Source: Gemmata massiliana (GTDB taxonomy: Bacteria; Planctomycetota; Planctomycetia; Gemmatales; Gemmataceae). Taken from it: 64,000 nucleotides of DNA. Under the pieces are notes generated by a model. That model had not been told where the DNA came from and made no database searches. It saw only the letters and a program-made list of their open reading frames with translations. Every line of letters begins with the position of its first letter. The stretch's first letter is position 1. Positions 43,496 to 51,904 of this stretch are shown piece by piece. A program made the position numbers and the translations under genes. The stretch lies in NCBI GenBank assembly GCA_000531095.1, contig HG799465.1, positions 243,324 to 307,323 on the forward strand, given 5' to 3'.

Positions 43496-44454
43496 ACGCG
43501 CACCCGCGAAATCTCAACTCCGATCCGTCGCGGTTCCCGCCGGCCGTGGGCGATCCGGTGTCGTCGTGGTGGCGCCGGATCCGGCGCGGCGTGCGGCTGA
43601 TTCGGCGCCAGGCCGATTGGGAGCGGTTCGCGGGCGAGAACTGGCCGGACCGCGTTATGCAGGTGCCGCTCACCGATCGCGAGTACCAGAAGCAAGGCCG
43701 GTCGATCGGGCGCAAGGTCTTCACCGAGGGCCGCGACAAGCTCAGCGTGTACCTCAAGCGCCACTACCGGCTGCCGTGGCTCCACGGGGTTCTGGCCACG
43801 CTGATGCCCGGGCGCGCGTGGTCCCCGGGGCTCCAGGAGTGGCAGCGCCTGTGCTGGGCGAAGGAGCACGGGTTCCCCGTTCCGCGCCCGGTCGCAGCGG
43901 GACAGTTCGTCGGGCCGTGGGGCAAGTTGCAGGGGTTTCTCGCGGTCGAAGAACTGCACGGGATGCTCCCGCTGCACGAAGCCGTTCCGCGTGCGGCCAG
44001 GGCGCTGGATGCGCGATCCTTCGCGCGATGGAAACGCGGGCTAACGGCCGAACTCGCGCGACTCGCGCGCGAACTCCACCTGCGCAAGGTGTTTCACAAA
44101 GACCTCTACTTCTGCCACTTCTACATCCCGGAAGCGCTCACGCGGACGGTACCTTCCGACTGGACGAACCGCGCCGTGATGATCGACCTGCACCGGCTCT
44201 CGCGGCACCCGGTTACGGCCGTCTGGTGGCAGGTGAAGGACGTGGCCCAACTGCTGTTCTCCTCCGACGTGGAGGGCGTGACGGCGCGCGACCGCGTGCG
44301 GTTCTGGAAGCTGTACCGGCGCAACTGGCCCGGTGGGAAGTGCCCGGGCGAGTGGCTGCGCCCGCTCGTGAAGTGGAAGTGGAACCTGTACCGTCGGCAC
44401 AACGAAAAGAAGCCGTCGGCCGTGCCCTACGACCGGCAACGGAGCGCCGCTTAG
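43492..44454 (+). CDS. WaaP/KdkA-like lipopolysaccharide core kinase
   Basis: 320 residues. LSVYLKRHYRLPWLHG carries the nucleotide-binding Lys, AVEELHGMLPLHEAVP the hinge region, LHLRKVFHKDLYFCHFYI the catalytic His-x-Asp and VMIDLHRLSR the metal-binding Asp of the InaA/WaaP fold. Likely phosphorylates heptose or Kdo of the inner core using ATP. ATG overlaps the preceding stop and its own stop abuts the next ATG with no gap, so the three genes are translationally coupled. Substrate sugar not certain. Confidence 0.88.
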   Translation: MNAHPRNLNSDPSRFPPAVGDPVSSWWRRIRRGVRLIRRQADWERFAGENWPDRVMQVPLTDREYQKQGRSIGRKVFTEGRDKLSVYLKRHYRLPWLHGVLATLMPGRAWSPGLQEWQRLCWAKEHGFPVPRPVAAGQFVGPWGKLQGFLAVEELHGMLPLHEAVPRAARALDARSFARWKRGLTAELARLARELHLRKVFHKDLYFCHFYIPEALTRTVPSDWTNRAVMIDLHRLSRHPVTAVWWQVKDVAQLLFSSDVEGVTARDRVRFWKLYRRNWPGGKCPGEWLRPLVKWKWNLYRRHNEKKPSAVPYDRQRSAA

Positions 44455-45624
44455 ATGGACATCGCACTGTGTTACGAGAGCGTGCTCCCGGCACGCGGCG
44501 GGGCGGAAACCTACCTCGGCGACCTCGCGCGCCGGCTCGCGCGCGACGGGCACGCGGTTCACCTCTATGCGGCGCGCTGGGACGCGAACGCGCTGCCGCC
44601 CGCGACGCACTTCCACCGCATTGATGTGCCGAGCGGCCCGCGGTTCCTCCGCCCGTGGCGGTTCGGGGCCGCGTGCGAAGAAGCACTGAAGCACAACCAG
44701 CACGATGTGAGCATCGGGTTCGACAAAACGTGGGGCCAGGACGTTCTCTACCCGCAAGGCGGGTTACACGCCGCGAGCGCGGCCCACAACCTGCTGAAAT
44801 TCCCTAACGCACTTTCGCGCGGAATTGCCGCATTGGGTAAGTGGCTCGACCCGGCCGCCTGGTCGTTCGCGCGGCTCGAGCGCAAGCAGTACCTGGGGCC
44901 GAACCAGCCACTTGTGATCGTGAATAGCTTCATGGTGCAACGACACTTCGAGCAGTTCTACGGCGTGCCGCCCGAGTCCGTGCGCGTGGTGCGCAGCGCC
45001 ATCGACCCGATGCGGTTCGCGGCCGAAGACCGGCTCAAGCGCCGGCACGAGGAGCGCGGGCGGTGGATGGTGTTCCCGGAAGAGACGGTCGGGCTGTTCG
45101 TCGCGATGAACTACCGGCTGAAGGGCCTCTCCCCGCTCCTGAAAGCACTCGCGCTCGTCCCGCGCGACAAGCCGTTCCGATTAGCAGTGGTCGGGAACCC
45201 GAAGTTCAAGCGGTACCAGCGGGAAGCGGAGAAGCTCGGCGTCGCGGACCGCGTGGTGTTCCTGGGGCACCGCGACGACCCGAAGAACTGCTACTTCGCC
45301 GCAGATTTCCTCGTTCACCCGACGTTCTACGATCCGTGCTCGCTTGTCGCGCTCGAAGCACTCGCGTGCGGGCTGCCGGTCATCACGTCGCGGTACAACG
45401 GCGCGAGCGAACTGCTCACTCCGCCGAACGACGGTGCGGTTATCAACGATCCACACAATGCGAAGGATCTGGCCGCTGCGATGCACCGGTTCACGGACCA
45501 TTCTTACCGCGCAGAAGCATCGAGTGCCGCACGACAAACGGGCACGAAATGGACTTTCGAGCACCACTACCAGGCGCTGCTCAACGTGTTCGGTGAAGTG
45601 CGCAAAATCAAGAAAGCCGCATAA
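44455..45624 (+). CDS. GT4 family glycosyltransferase (WaaG-like)
   Basis: 389 residues, GT-B fold. N-terminal half: ALCYESVLPARGGAETYLGDLARRLARDGHAVHLYAAR and SIGFDKTWGQDVLYPQGG; C-terminal half: GLFVAMNYRLKGLSPLLKAL, RLAVVGNPKFKRYQREAEKLG, RVVFLGHRDDPKNCYFAADF and the E-x7-E motif in DPCSLVALEALACGLPVITS. Close in layout to WaaG, the glucosyltransferase I of LPS core. Directly follows the core kinase and ends at a strong terminator, so it closes the first LPS operon. Confidence 0.9.
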   Translation: MDIALCYESVLPARGGAETYLGDLARRLARDGHAVHLYAARWDANALPPATHFHRIDVPSGPRFLRPWRFGAACEEALKHNQHDVSIGFDKTWGQDVLYPQGGLHAASAAHNLLKFPNALSRGIAALGKWLDPAAWSFARLERKQYLGPNQPLVIVNSFMVQRHFEQFYGVPPESVRVVRSAIDPMRFAAEDRLKRRHEERGRWMVFPEETVGLFVAMNYRLKGLSPLLKALALVPRDKPFRLAVVGNPKFKRYQREAEKLGVADRVVFLGHRDDPKNCYFAADFLVHPTFYDPCSLVALEALACGLPVITSRYNGASELLTPPNDGAVINDPHNAKDLAAAMHRFTDHSYRAEASSAARQTGTKWTFEHHYQALLNVFGEVRKIKKAA

Positions 45625-45657
45625 AGTGAGCCCCGCCCACGAGGGCGGGGCTCACTT
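45624..45657. terminator. bidirectional terminator after the LPS operon
   Basis: Perfect 15-bp stem AAGTGAGCCCCGCCC / GGGCGGGGCTCACTT with ACGA loop, beginning at the stop codon. It separates the LPS operon (+) from the STN-domain gene (-). Confidence 0.8.
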
Positions 45658-45689
45658 GCCTACAAGGGCAGGTGGGGTTGTGTCGCGGA

Positions 45690-47012
45690 TCACCTTTTGT
45701 TGAACGTGCGCCCCAACGAGTAGTGAACTTCGGCCGAAGCGCGCACAACGATAGACTTGGTCAGGTAGTCGTATGTGATCGAACCGGGACCGTGGGTTTC
45801 ACCGTTCCACGAGAGCGGATCGATCGACTTCCGAATCGCCGCCACGATCGCATCGGCATTGGCAGCCGTTTGCTGCGCGTTCAGAATCGGCCCCCACTGG
45901 AGATCTCCGAACGGCCCGACTCCCTGGATCAAGTCACCGAGATAGTACACGCGAGTGGTGAGGAGGCTCCGCGATCGCTCCACGGTGACGATCTGAATCG
46001 CCTCGTCCTTCACCACGAACGTCAGCCCTTGCGATGCGAGGATCGATCTCAGTACGGTGCGCCCGGAGAGCCCGTTCGCCTGGAGGGTTGCGCCCTTCTT
46101 GAGATCGAGTTCGAGGTCCGCAACCGACTTCTTGTCGATCAACAGATCCTGCCCGAGCATGTTCGAGAGGTCTTGCAGCGCTTCCTCAAGTGGCCGTTCG
46201 CGGAAATCCACCTTGATAGGTTTGTCGAGCGCATCGATGATCTGCTTTTCTTTCGCAGTCAGTTGAATGGTGCTGTTCTTCAACCGCCGCTCGCTAATTT
46301 CCGTCCAGTTCTTTGGGAATTCGACGTCGTTAATTGCCGGGAAAGACGACCGAGTGATGCTTTGCTGATTCTTCACCCACCGATCACGCAATTCCATCTG
46401 GATGGCGATCGCGTCTTCGAGGCGAGTTTTCATTCCGCCGTTCTGACCAAGAGCCATAACGGACGGGTTTTTCGGGTACAGTTTTGTCAGGCGCGCGATC
46501 TCGGCTTGTGCCTCGGCAGTCCGGCCCGCGTTGTCCGCTTGTTGCACCGTTTGGAGCCCCGCAACTACATCCTTGCGCTCGGCAACGGCCTTCTCTTCAA
46601 GGACTTTTTGGGCGGCCAACACCTCCGGGCTTTTCGGGTCAAGTTTCATGCCGGGATTAGCCGGGTTTGCAACCGGCTTCCCTTCAAGCTCAGCGACCTT
46701 CGCGTCTATTGAGTTCGAGAGCCAGGCTCGGGTCGCTTCGCTGATGGACGCGGGCAAGTTCTGCTTCGCATTTTTCAGAATTTCGATCGCTTTCGGTCGG
46801 TTGGAACGTGCCATCTCCTGCTTGGCGGCTGCCCACGCACTCCCAACAACGCTCACCGCTTCTTTCTCAGCGAATTGCTGTTTAGCCTTTGCGAGTTCGG
46901 TCAGATCAGGAGGCGGAGCGGCCGGGCGCGGCGGCTGTGCGGCGTTAGCTGCCGCAAACAGGTTGGTGCCCGTAACGACAGCCCCTAGCCAGCGATACCC
47001 TTTGAAGCCCAT
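45690..47012 (-). CDS. exported protein with secretin/TonB N-terminal (STN) domain
   Basis: 440 residues. N-terminal signal (GYRWLGAVVTGTNLFAAANAA), a helical middle rich in Ala, Lys, Gln and Glu (tetratricopeptide-like, AEAQAEIARLTKLYPKNPSV), and an STN-like domain: IKVDFRERPLEEALQDLSNMLGQDLLIDKKSV, LSGRTVLRSILASQGLTFVVKDEAIQIV. The C-terminal YYLGDLIQGVG and AIRKSIDPLSWNGETHGPGSITYDYLTKSIVVRASAEVH resembles the N1/N3 part of secretins, but no pore-forming secretin barrel follows. A planctomycete secretin-accessory-like protein; partner not in window. Confidence 0.75.
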   Translation of the reverse strand: MGFKGYRWLGAVVTGTNLFAAANAAQPPRPAAPPPDLTELAKAKQQFAEKEAVSVVGSAWAAAKQEMARSNRPKAIEILKNAKQNLPASISEATRAWLSNSIDAKVAELEGKPVANPANPGMKLDPKSPEVLAAQKVLEEKAVAERKDVVAGLQTVQQADNAGRTAEAQAEIARLTKLYPKNPSVMALGQNGGMKTRLEDAIAIQMELRDRWVKNQQSITRSSFPAINDVEFPKNWTEISERRLKNSTIQLTAKEKQIIDALDKPIKVDFRERPLEEALQDLSNMLGQDLLIDKKSVADLELDLKKGATLQANGLSGRTVLRSILASQGLTFVVKDEAIQIVTVERSRSLLTTRVYYLGDLIQGVGPFGDLQWGPILNAQQTAANADAIVAAIRKSIDPLSWNGETHGPGSITYDYLTKSIVVRASAEVHYSLGRTFNKR

Positions 47013-47209
47013 CGTGCCGGCCCTCCCAAAGTTCTGAACGCGAACCGACCATTGCATCTCTAAACGTAACCGCATTATCCGGCGTTTGCCAAGTCTCCGA
47101 ATTCCTTTCCAGTCCCCGGTTTGCCCATTCGCGCGGCGCAATCGCGCTGTGCGGTCGGCGTTGACCAGATTCCCCCCACGGGGTATTTGCCATGCTGCGG
47201 AGGGTTGTT

Positions 47210-47932
47210 ATGCGCCGTCGGCGACCGATGTTTCTGGCACTCACGATCTTGGCTGCGTTTGCAGGTCTGGCGAGCGGTGCGCTCGTCGTCACTGTGAAAC
47301 GCGACCCGGCGTTTTACGCGACTGCAGCGAAAAAAACGGCCGATTGGGACTCGCACGAGCGATCCACCAAGTTCCTCACTCGCGTCCTCGATCTGCAAAA
47401 CGACATCCGTGCCAAGGCCGAATGGGGCGACACGTTCACGACGGAAGAGCTGAACTGCTTCTTCACGGAGAACATGGGGGCAAAAGACGGCCTTTCCGAA
47501 CTGCTCCCCAAAGGGTTCCACTCGCCGCGAATCGCAATTGAGGGCGATCACCTCAAACTCGGGTTGCGGTACGGTGAGGGCTTCTGGAGTTCAGTTGTTT
47601 GGATGGACCTGAAGGTGTGGCTCGTAGCGGATCAGGTGAACGTCGCCGCGGTGGAAGTGTGCGCCCTCCAAGCCGGAGGGCTGCCGTTCGGTTCGCAATC
47701 GATCCTCGACAAAATCGGGGACGTGGCGCGCGAATCGAGCATTGACGTCACGTGGTATCGCAACAAGAGCAATCCGGTGGGGTTGTTCCGATTCTTCTCG
47801 AAACAACCGCGCCCGACTTCGCAAGTGCTCACACTGGACGTAAAGGACGGGAAACTCATCGTCGCGGGGCGGTCGTTCCTCGACCCGGCCCCCGCTCTAC
47901 CTACGGGCGTCAACCCGCCGCCGACGCCGTGA
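47210..47932 (+). CDS. membrane-anchored protein, function unknown
   Basis: 240 residues. Basic start MRRRRPMF and a single hydrophobic helix (LALTILAAFAGLASGALVVTV) anchor it; the rest is a periplasm-like domain with EWGDTFTTEELNCFFTENMG, SPRIAIEGDHLKLGLRYGEGFWSSVVWMDLKVWLV and a final LTLDVKDGKLIVAGRSF. GGAGG lies six bases before ATG 47210, so this is preferred over ATG 47192. I recall unnamed relatives in planctomycetes. The 3' end overlaps the convergent LigD-like gene by 23 bp. Confidence 0.7.
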   Translation: MRRRRPMFLALTILAAFAGLASGALVVTVKRDPAFYATAAKKTADWDSHERSTKFLTRVLDLQNDIRAKAEWGDTFTTEELNCFFTENMGAKDGLSELLPKGFHSPRIAIEGDHLKLGLRYGEGFWSSVVWMDLKVWLVADQVNVAAVEVCALQAGGLPFGSQSILDKIGDVARESSIDVTWYRNKSNPVGLFRFFSKQPRPTSQVLTLDVKDGKLIVAGRSFLDPAPALPTGVNPPPTP

Positions 47933-48263
47933 GTCGAAACACCCACGATTTTCCCTCGCGCCGAATCACGACCGAACCGGTGAACTTCGTACCCCGGATT
48001 TCAAGTTCCATGCGGTCCGGTCCATCGGCGGCCCAAACGCAAGTGCCAGCATCCCAACGCAACACGTGCCCGCGCCCGCCCGAGACCGGTCCCTCGTAAT
48101 CGAGGTACAGGAGCCGGTGTGGGAAGTTTGATTCCGCAGGAACATCCGCCCCGGAAACGGGTTCGGCTAGTAGTCGCCAAGCACGGAGTGTGTCGCCGGC
48201 TTCGACCAGGAAATCCCAGTGAGGCTCGGGCCAGTCGTGGGTCAGAACGACGAACCGTACCAC
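47910..48263 (-). CDS. stand-alone LigD 3'-phosphoesterase-like domain
   Basis: About 117 residues. RFVVLTHDWPEPHWDFLVEAGDTLRAWRL, RLLYLDYEGPVSGGRGHVLRWDAGTC and MELEIRGTKFTGSVVIRREGKSWVF match the LigD N-terminal (PF13298) fold, which in full LigD trims 3' phosphates and ribonucleotides during end joining. No ligase or Ku gene is near, so it acts alone or in another pathway. The GTG at 48263 starts the conserved region; 48332 gives a longer product without homology. The catalytic His of 'THDW' is present, while other metal ligands are less clear. Confidence 0.7.
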   Translation of the reverse strand: MVRFVVLTHDWPEPHWDFLVEAGDTLRAWRLLAEPVSGADVPAESNFPHRLLYLDYEGPVSGGRGHVLRWDAGTCVWAADGPDRMELEIRGTKFTGSVVIRREGKSWVFRLTASAAG

Positions 48264-48337
48264 AGAATGGCCTACGACGGGTTTGGCGAGCTTGATAGAA
48301 TGCGACGCTGGAACGGCACTGCACCGAGACACACATC

Positions 48338-48834
48338 ATGGCGAAGGGCGATAAAAAGACAAGAAGGCCGAGGCTGATGGCACCGTGAACGTGTGCCGGA
48401 ACCGGCGCGCGCTGCACGAATACGAAATCTCCGACCGGATCGAGTGCGGCATCGTGCTCGTAGGCACCGAGGTGAAAAGTCTCCGCGACGGGCACGCAAA
48501 CCTCGAAGATTCCTACGCCCGCATTGATAACGACGAGGTGTTCCTGATCGGCGCCGAGATTCCCGAGTACCTGTACGGGAACCGGGCGAACCACAAGCCG
48601 AAGCGCACGCGAAAACTGCTGCTCCACCGGCGCGAAATCAACAAGTTCGCGGGTAAAGCGTCCGAGAAAGGGCTGACGCTCGTCCCACTCCGCTTGTATT
48701 TCAAGGACGGTAAGGCGAAAGTAGAGATCGCGGTCGCGAAGGGTAAGCAGGCACACGACAAGCGCGAGTCGATGAAGTCAGCCGACGCCAAGCGCGACAT
48801 CGATCGCGCGCTGGCTTCGCGGCGTAAAAGGTAG
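48338..48834 (+). CDS. smpB: SsrA-binding protein, frameshift in the A run near the start
   Basis: SmpB binds tmRNA and brings it to stalled ribosomes. VCRNRRALHEYEISDRIECGIVLVGTEVKSLRDGHANLEDSYARI, EIPEYLYGNRANHKPKRTRKLLLHRREINK and LVPLRLYFKDGKAKVEIAVAKGKQAHDKRE cover the family. The expected start is ATG 48338 (MAKGDKK...), but the A run 48353-48357 has five A; six would join it to DKKAEADGTVNVCRNRR. As given, translation from 48338 ends early and only GTG 48385 is usable. smpB is nearly always intact, so a one-base sequencing gap is likely. Confidence 0.92.
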
Positions 48835-48847
48835 TCGGAACCGTGAA

Positions 48848-48907
48848 CCCCACCCACAAGGGTGGTGGGTGCTAGGCGGTGCCCCACAAGGACAGCGGGC
48901 ACCACAG
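48848..48907. repeat. small intergenic hairpins
   Basis: CCCACCCACAAGGGTGGTGGG followed by GGTGCCC ... GGGCACC, two adjacent stem-loops between smpB and the GT4 gene. Similar CCCACAAG hairpins occur near 57071. Possible terminator for smpB. Confidence 0.5.
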
Positions 48908-48923
48908 ACCAGGGAGGGTCGCG

Positions 48924-49937
48924 GTGCGGTTGGTCGCGCTGGTGGAATCCGAATCACACGTGTGTTGCCGGTACCGGCTCACCGCGTTTCACAGCGCGCT
49001 TGCAGCAACCGGCCACACCCTCGATTTCCAACCCCTTCCACAATCACTGTTTGGTCGCGCGGCCCTTGGTCGTGATCTCGCGTCCTACGACGCGGTCGTT
49101 CTCCAGCGTAAGTTGCTTCCGCGGTGGGTCATCTCTTTGTTGCGCCGGCGGGTTCGACGTCTGATCTTCGATTTCGACGACGCAGTTTGGCTCCGCGATT
49201 CTTACTCCACAAAGGGCTTTAACGATCCCAAACGAGCCGCGCGCTTCCGAGCCACGATCCAAGCGTGCGATTTGGTGGTCGCGGGAAATGCGTACCTCGC
49301 AGAAGAAGCTCGGAAGTTCGTGCCAGCGAACCGCATCACCGTGATCCCGACCTGTGTGGATGTCACGAAGTACCACGTCCGGGAGCGCACCAGCCACGAT
49401 TCCGCCCTTCGGCTCGTGTGGGTGGGATCGGCGAGTACGCTGCAAGGACTGGAACGGTTCGGCCCCACTCTCAGTGCAATCGGGCGCGCGGTACCAGGCG
49501 CACGATTAAAACTCATCTGCGACCGATTTACCGAATTCCCCGACTTACCAGTCGAGCGTTGCACCTGGGTCGAAGCGACCGAAGCCGCGGAAATCGCGTC
49601 AGCGGACATCGGCATCGGCTGGGTACCCGACGATCCGTGGAGCCGTGGAAAGTGCGCGCTAAAAGTGCTCCAGTATCAAGCCGCGGGCCTACCAGTGGTT
49701 GCGAACCCGGTCGGTGTGCAAGCCGACTTCGTGCGCGACGGTGAAACGGGCTTCCGCGCGAACTCAACCGGTCAGTGGGTCCGTGCAATTCAAGCGCTGG
49801 CCGCAGATGTCGGGATGCGAAAAAGGCTGGGCGAAACGGCTCGGTGCGACGTGGAAACGCATTACAGCGTCGAAGCGGGCGCCCGTTTGTGGATCGGGTC
49901 GTTGGCTCGTTTTGGAACCACACGGATGGCCGGATAA
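48924..49937 (+). CDS. GT4-like glycosyltransferase
   Basis: 337 residues. RLVALVESESHVCCRYRLTAF, DAVVLQRKLLPRWVI, RRLIFDFDDAVWLRDSY and, in the C-terminal half, LRLVWVGSASTLQGLERFGPTL, CTWVEATEAAEIASADIGIGW and KCALKVLQYQAAGLPVVANPVGVQADFVRDGETGF are GT-B features with the E-x7-E region replaced by a K-x-LQY-type helix. GTG 48924 is preceded by GGAGGG at the right distance; frames further upstream lie in hairpins. Probably acts on the LPS core or another glycan; 29 bp before the tandem kinase gene. Confidence 0.85.
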   Translation: MRLVALVESESHVCCRYRLTAFHSALAATGHTLDFQPLPQSLFGRAALGRDLASYDAVVLQRKLLPRWVISLLRRRVRRLIFDFDDAVWLRDSYSTKGFNDPKRAARFRATIQACDLVVAGNAYLAEEARKFVPANRITVIPTCVDVTKYHVRERTSHDSALRLVWVGSASTLQGLERFGPTLSAIGRAVPGARLKLICDRFTEFPDLPVERCTWVEATEAAEIASADIGIGWVPDDPWSRGKCALKVLQYQAAGLPVVANPVGVQADFVRDGETGFRANSTGQWVRAIQALAADVGMRKRLGETARCDVETHYSVEAGARLWIGSLARFGTTRMAG

Positions 49938-49966
49938 AGCCGATCGCGAATCGGCAAAGGTGCCTC

Positions 49967-51803
49967 ATGTTCGGTGACGTGCTCCGCAAATTCGGCTCTC
50001 TGGTCGCAGGCGCGACCGGGCCGATCGTGCGCGCACGCGACCGCATCTGGCACCTGTCCTCCGAAGGCGAAGCCCTCTTCGGCTCGGCGGGACCGGCCCT
50101 TGATGCCTGGATCGCCGACGGTTCGGCTGAAGTGGTAAAAAGTGGTCCGCACCGCACGGTGTACCGCGTCGCACTCGCATCCGGCACGGTGTACGTAAAG
50201 CACTGCCGCATCAATGGCCCGCGAGCGTGGGCGCGCGAAGTGATGCGGTCCCCCAAAGCGCGGCTCGAATTCGAGAACGCCACGCGCCTGCGTGCGATTG
50301 GTATTGGCGCGGCAATTCCACTCGCATGGGGCACGTCGGACACGCGCTGGCCGGGGCAAAGCTTTCTCATTACACGCGACCTCGCCCCCGCAATTGCCTT
50401 CCCTGACTTCGTGGAGAAGCGCCCACTCGTTCCGTGCGAACGCCGTAAACTGGCGCACGCTTTAGGTGCGTTCCTGGCTCAGCTCCACGACAACGGCGTC
50501 TCGCACCCAGACCCACACCCCGGAAATCTGCTTGTGGAGGGGGGGCAAAAACGACCTACCCCCCATCCCCCTCCCTGAAGGGAAGGGGGAGCAGACACGT
50601 AAAGTCTCGGAGATTGGGACCAAGCACTGCGACGGTTCTTTCTCCTCCTTCCCTTCAGGGAGGGGGGATGGGGGGGTAGGTTGCCTCTACTCCACGCCCC
50701 AATTTAGCCTCCTCGACGTCCATGCGGTCCGGTTCGGCACCCCGTTGTCGTGGGCGGAGAGCCGCGCGAATTTGATCCGCTTCAACCGCTGGTTCCAACT
50801 GCGTGCGAGCCAAACGGACCGGCTCCGGTTCTGGCGCAGCTACTGCGAGGGACGCAAAACGCTCCCCAATCTCGGCTCAAAGGAAGCAAAAGAGCTGGAG
50901 CGCGAAACACTTGCTTCCAATCGCCGGTTCTGGGTGACGCGCACGACGCGGTACCGTGGAACGCACCGCACCATTCGCAAAGTGCGAGCAGGTCGAGTAC
51001 GGGGGCTAGCCGTGCGCGACCTGCCAAGCGACTTCCTCCGCGTGCTTCTGGCTGCTCCCAACGACCTGTTCACGAAATCTGGTACGCGATTGCTCAAGCA
51101 GTGCGTGAGTTCCACGGTCGCAGAACTGGAGATGCCCACTCCCAGTGGCCCGCGAACCGTCATTCTGAAGCGCGTCAACGTGCGAAGCGCCCTCGATCCG
51201 CTGAAAAACCTGTTCCGCTCGTCGGCAGTTCGCCGGTCGTGGTTGTTCGGTCACGGGCTGTGCGAGCGATGGCTCCCGACCCCGCGCCCGCTCGCCATGT
51301 TTCACGTCTACCGCGGCGGATTTCTCCCCGCGGAAGGCTATTTGCTTACCGAAAAGGTGCCACACGCGATCGGCCTGCCCGAAGCCGTGAAAGCGTGTCG
51401 CGATGCCCGCGTATTGCGTGCGTGGGGTGGAAAACTGGCCCGCGTAGTGCGCACTATGCACGACCGCGGCGTTTCGCACCGCGATCTGAAGGCACCCAAC
51501 GTGATGCTCCAGAACGCGGCGACCGATCCCGCGAACGCGACGCCCGTGCTCATCGACCTCGTTGGCGTTCGGGCCAGTTTGAATGCGGCGCCATTCGCCC
51601 GACGAGCTAAAGAACTCGCCCGATTGAACGCGAGCTTTCTTGCAACGTCACACGTCACGCGCACGGAAAGGCTACGGTTCCTGCGGGCGTACCTGAGCGT
51701 TGGGGAAAGACAGTTAGGCTGGAAAACGTGGTGGAATGCGGTATCTGCGGCGACCGCCGCGAAGGTGGCGAAAAACCACCGGAGCGGGCGCGTGCTCGGA
51801 TAA
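49967..51803 (+). CDS. tandem WaaP/InaA-type kinase protein, interrupted by element copy C
   Basis: Two kinase-like domains in one gene. First (about 1-190): VKSGPHRTVYRVALASGTVYVKHCR, ITRDLAPAIAFPDF and LHDNGVSHPDPHPGNLLVE. Second: RTVILKRVNVRSALDPLKNLFRSS, LTEKVPHAIGLPEAV, MHDRGVSHRDLKAPNVMLQ and VLIDLVGVRAS. The element 50554-50681 lies between HPGNLLVE and the continuing FSLLDVHAVRFG of domain one. Frame 2 upstream must become frame 0 downstream, so one extra base lies in the G7 run 50539-50545 or the element's C runs. Corrected, about 610 residues. Likely an LPS core kinase; the second domain keeps HRD and is the better catalytic candidate. Confidence 0.8.
50554..50681. repeat. palindromic element, copy C, inside the tandem kinase gene
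   Basis: 128 bp with long terminal inverted repeats: ACCTACCCCCCATCCCCC and its complement GGGATGGGGGGGTAGGT, then CTCCCTGAAGGGAAGG on the left and TTCCCTTCAGGGAGG on the right. The middle (about 50 bp, GCAGACACGTAAAGTCTCGG) is unlike copies A, B and D. The ends match the half-copy A' at 11753, so this is a second subfamily of the same element type. Confidence 0.88.
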
Positions 51804-51904
51804 TCGATATTGCCCGCGAAATGTGAAGAGTTGCGCGTCTCATAACCGAAGATAGTCCGGTTGTGCTCAACGCGCAGCGCTGACTGTTCCCGTGTCGCGG
51901 GGCG

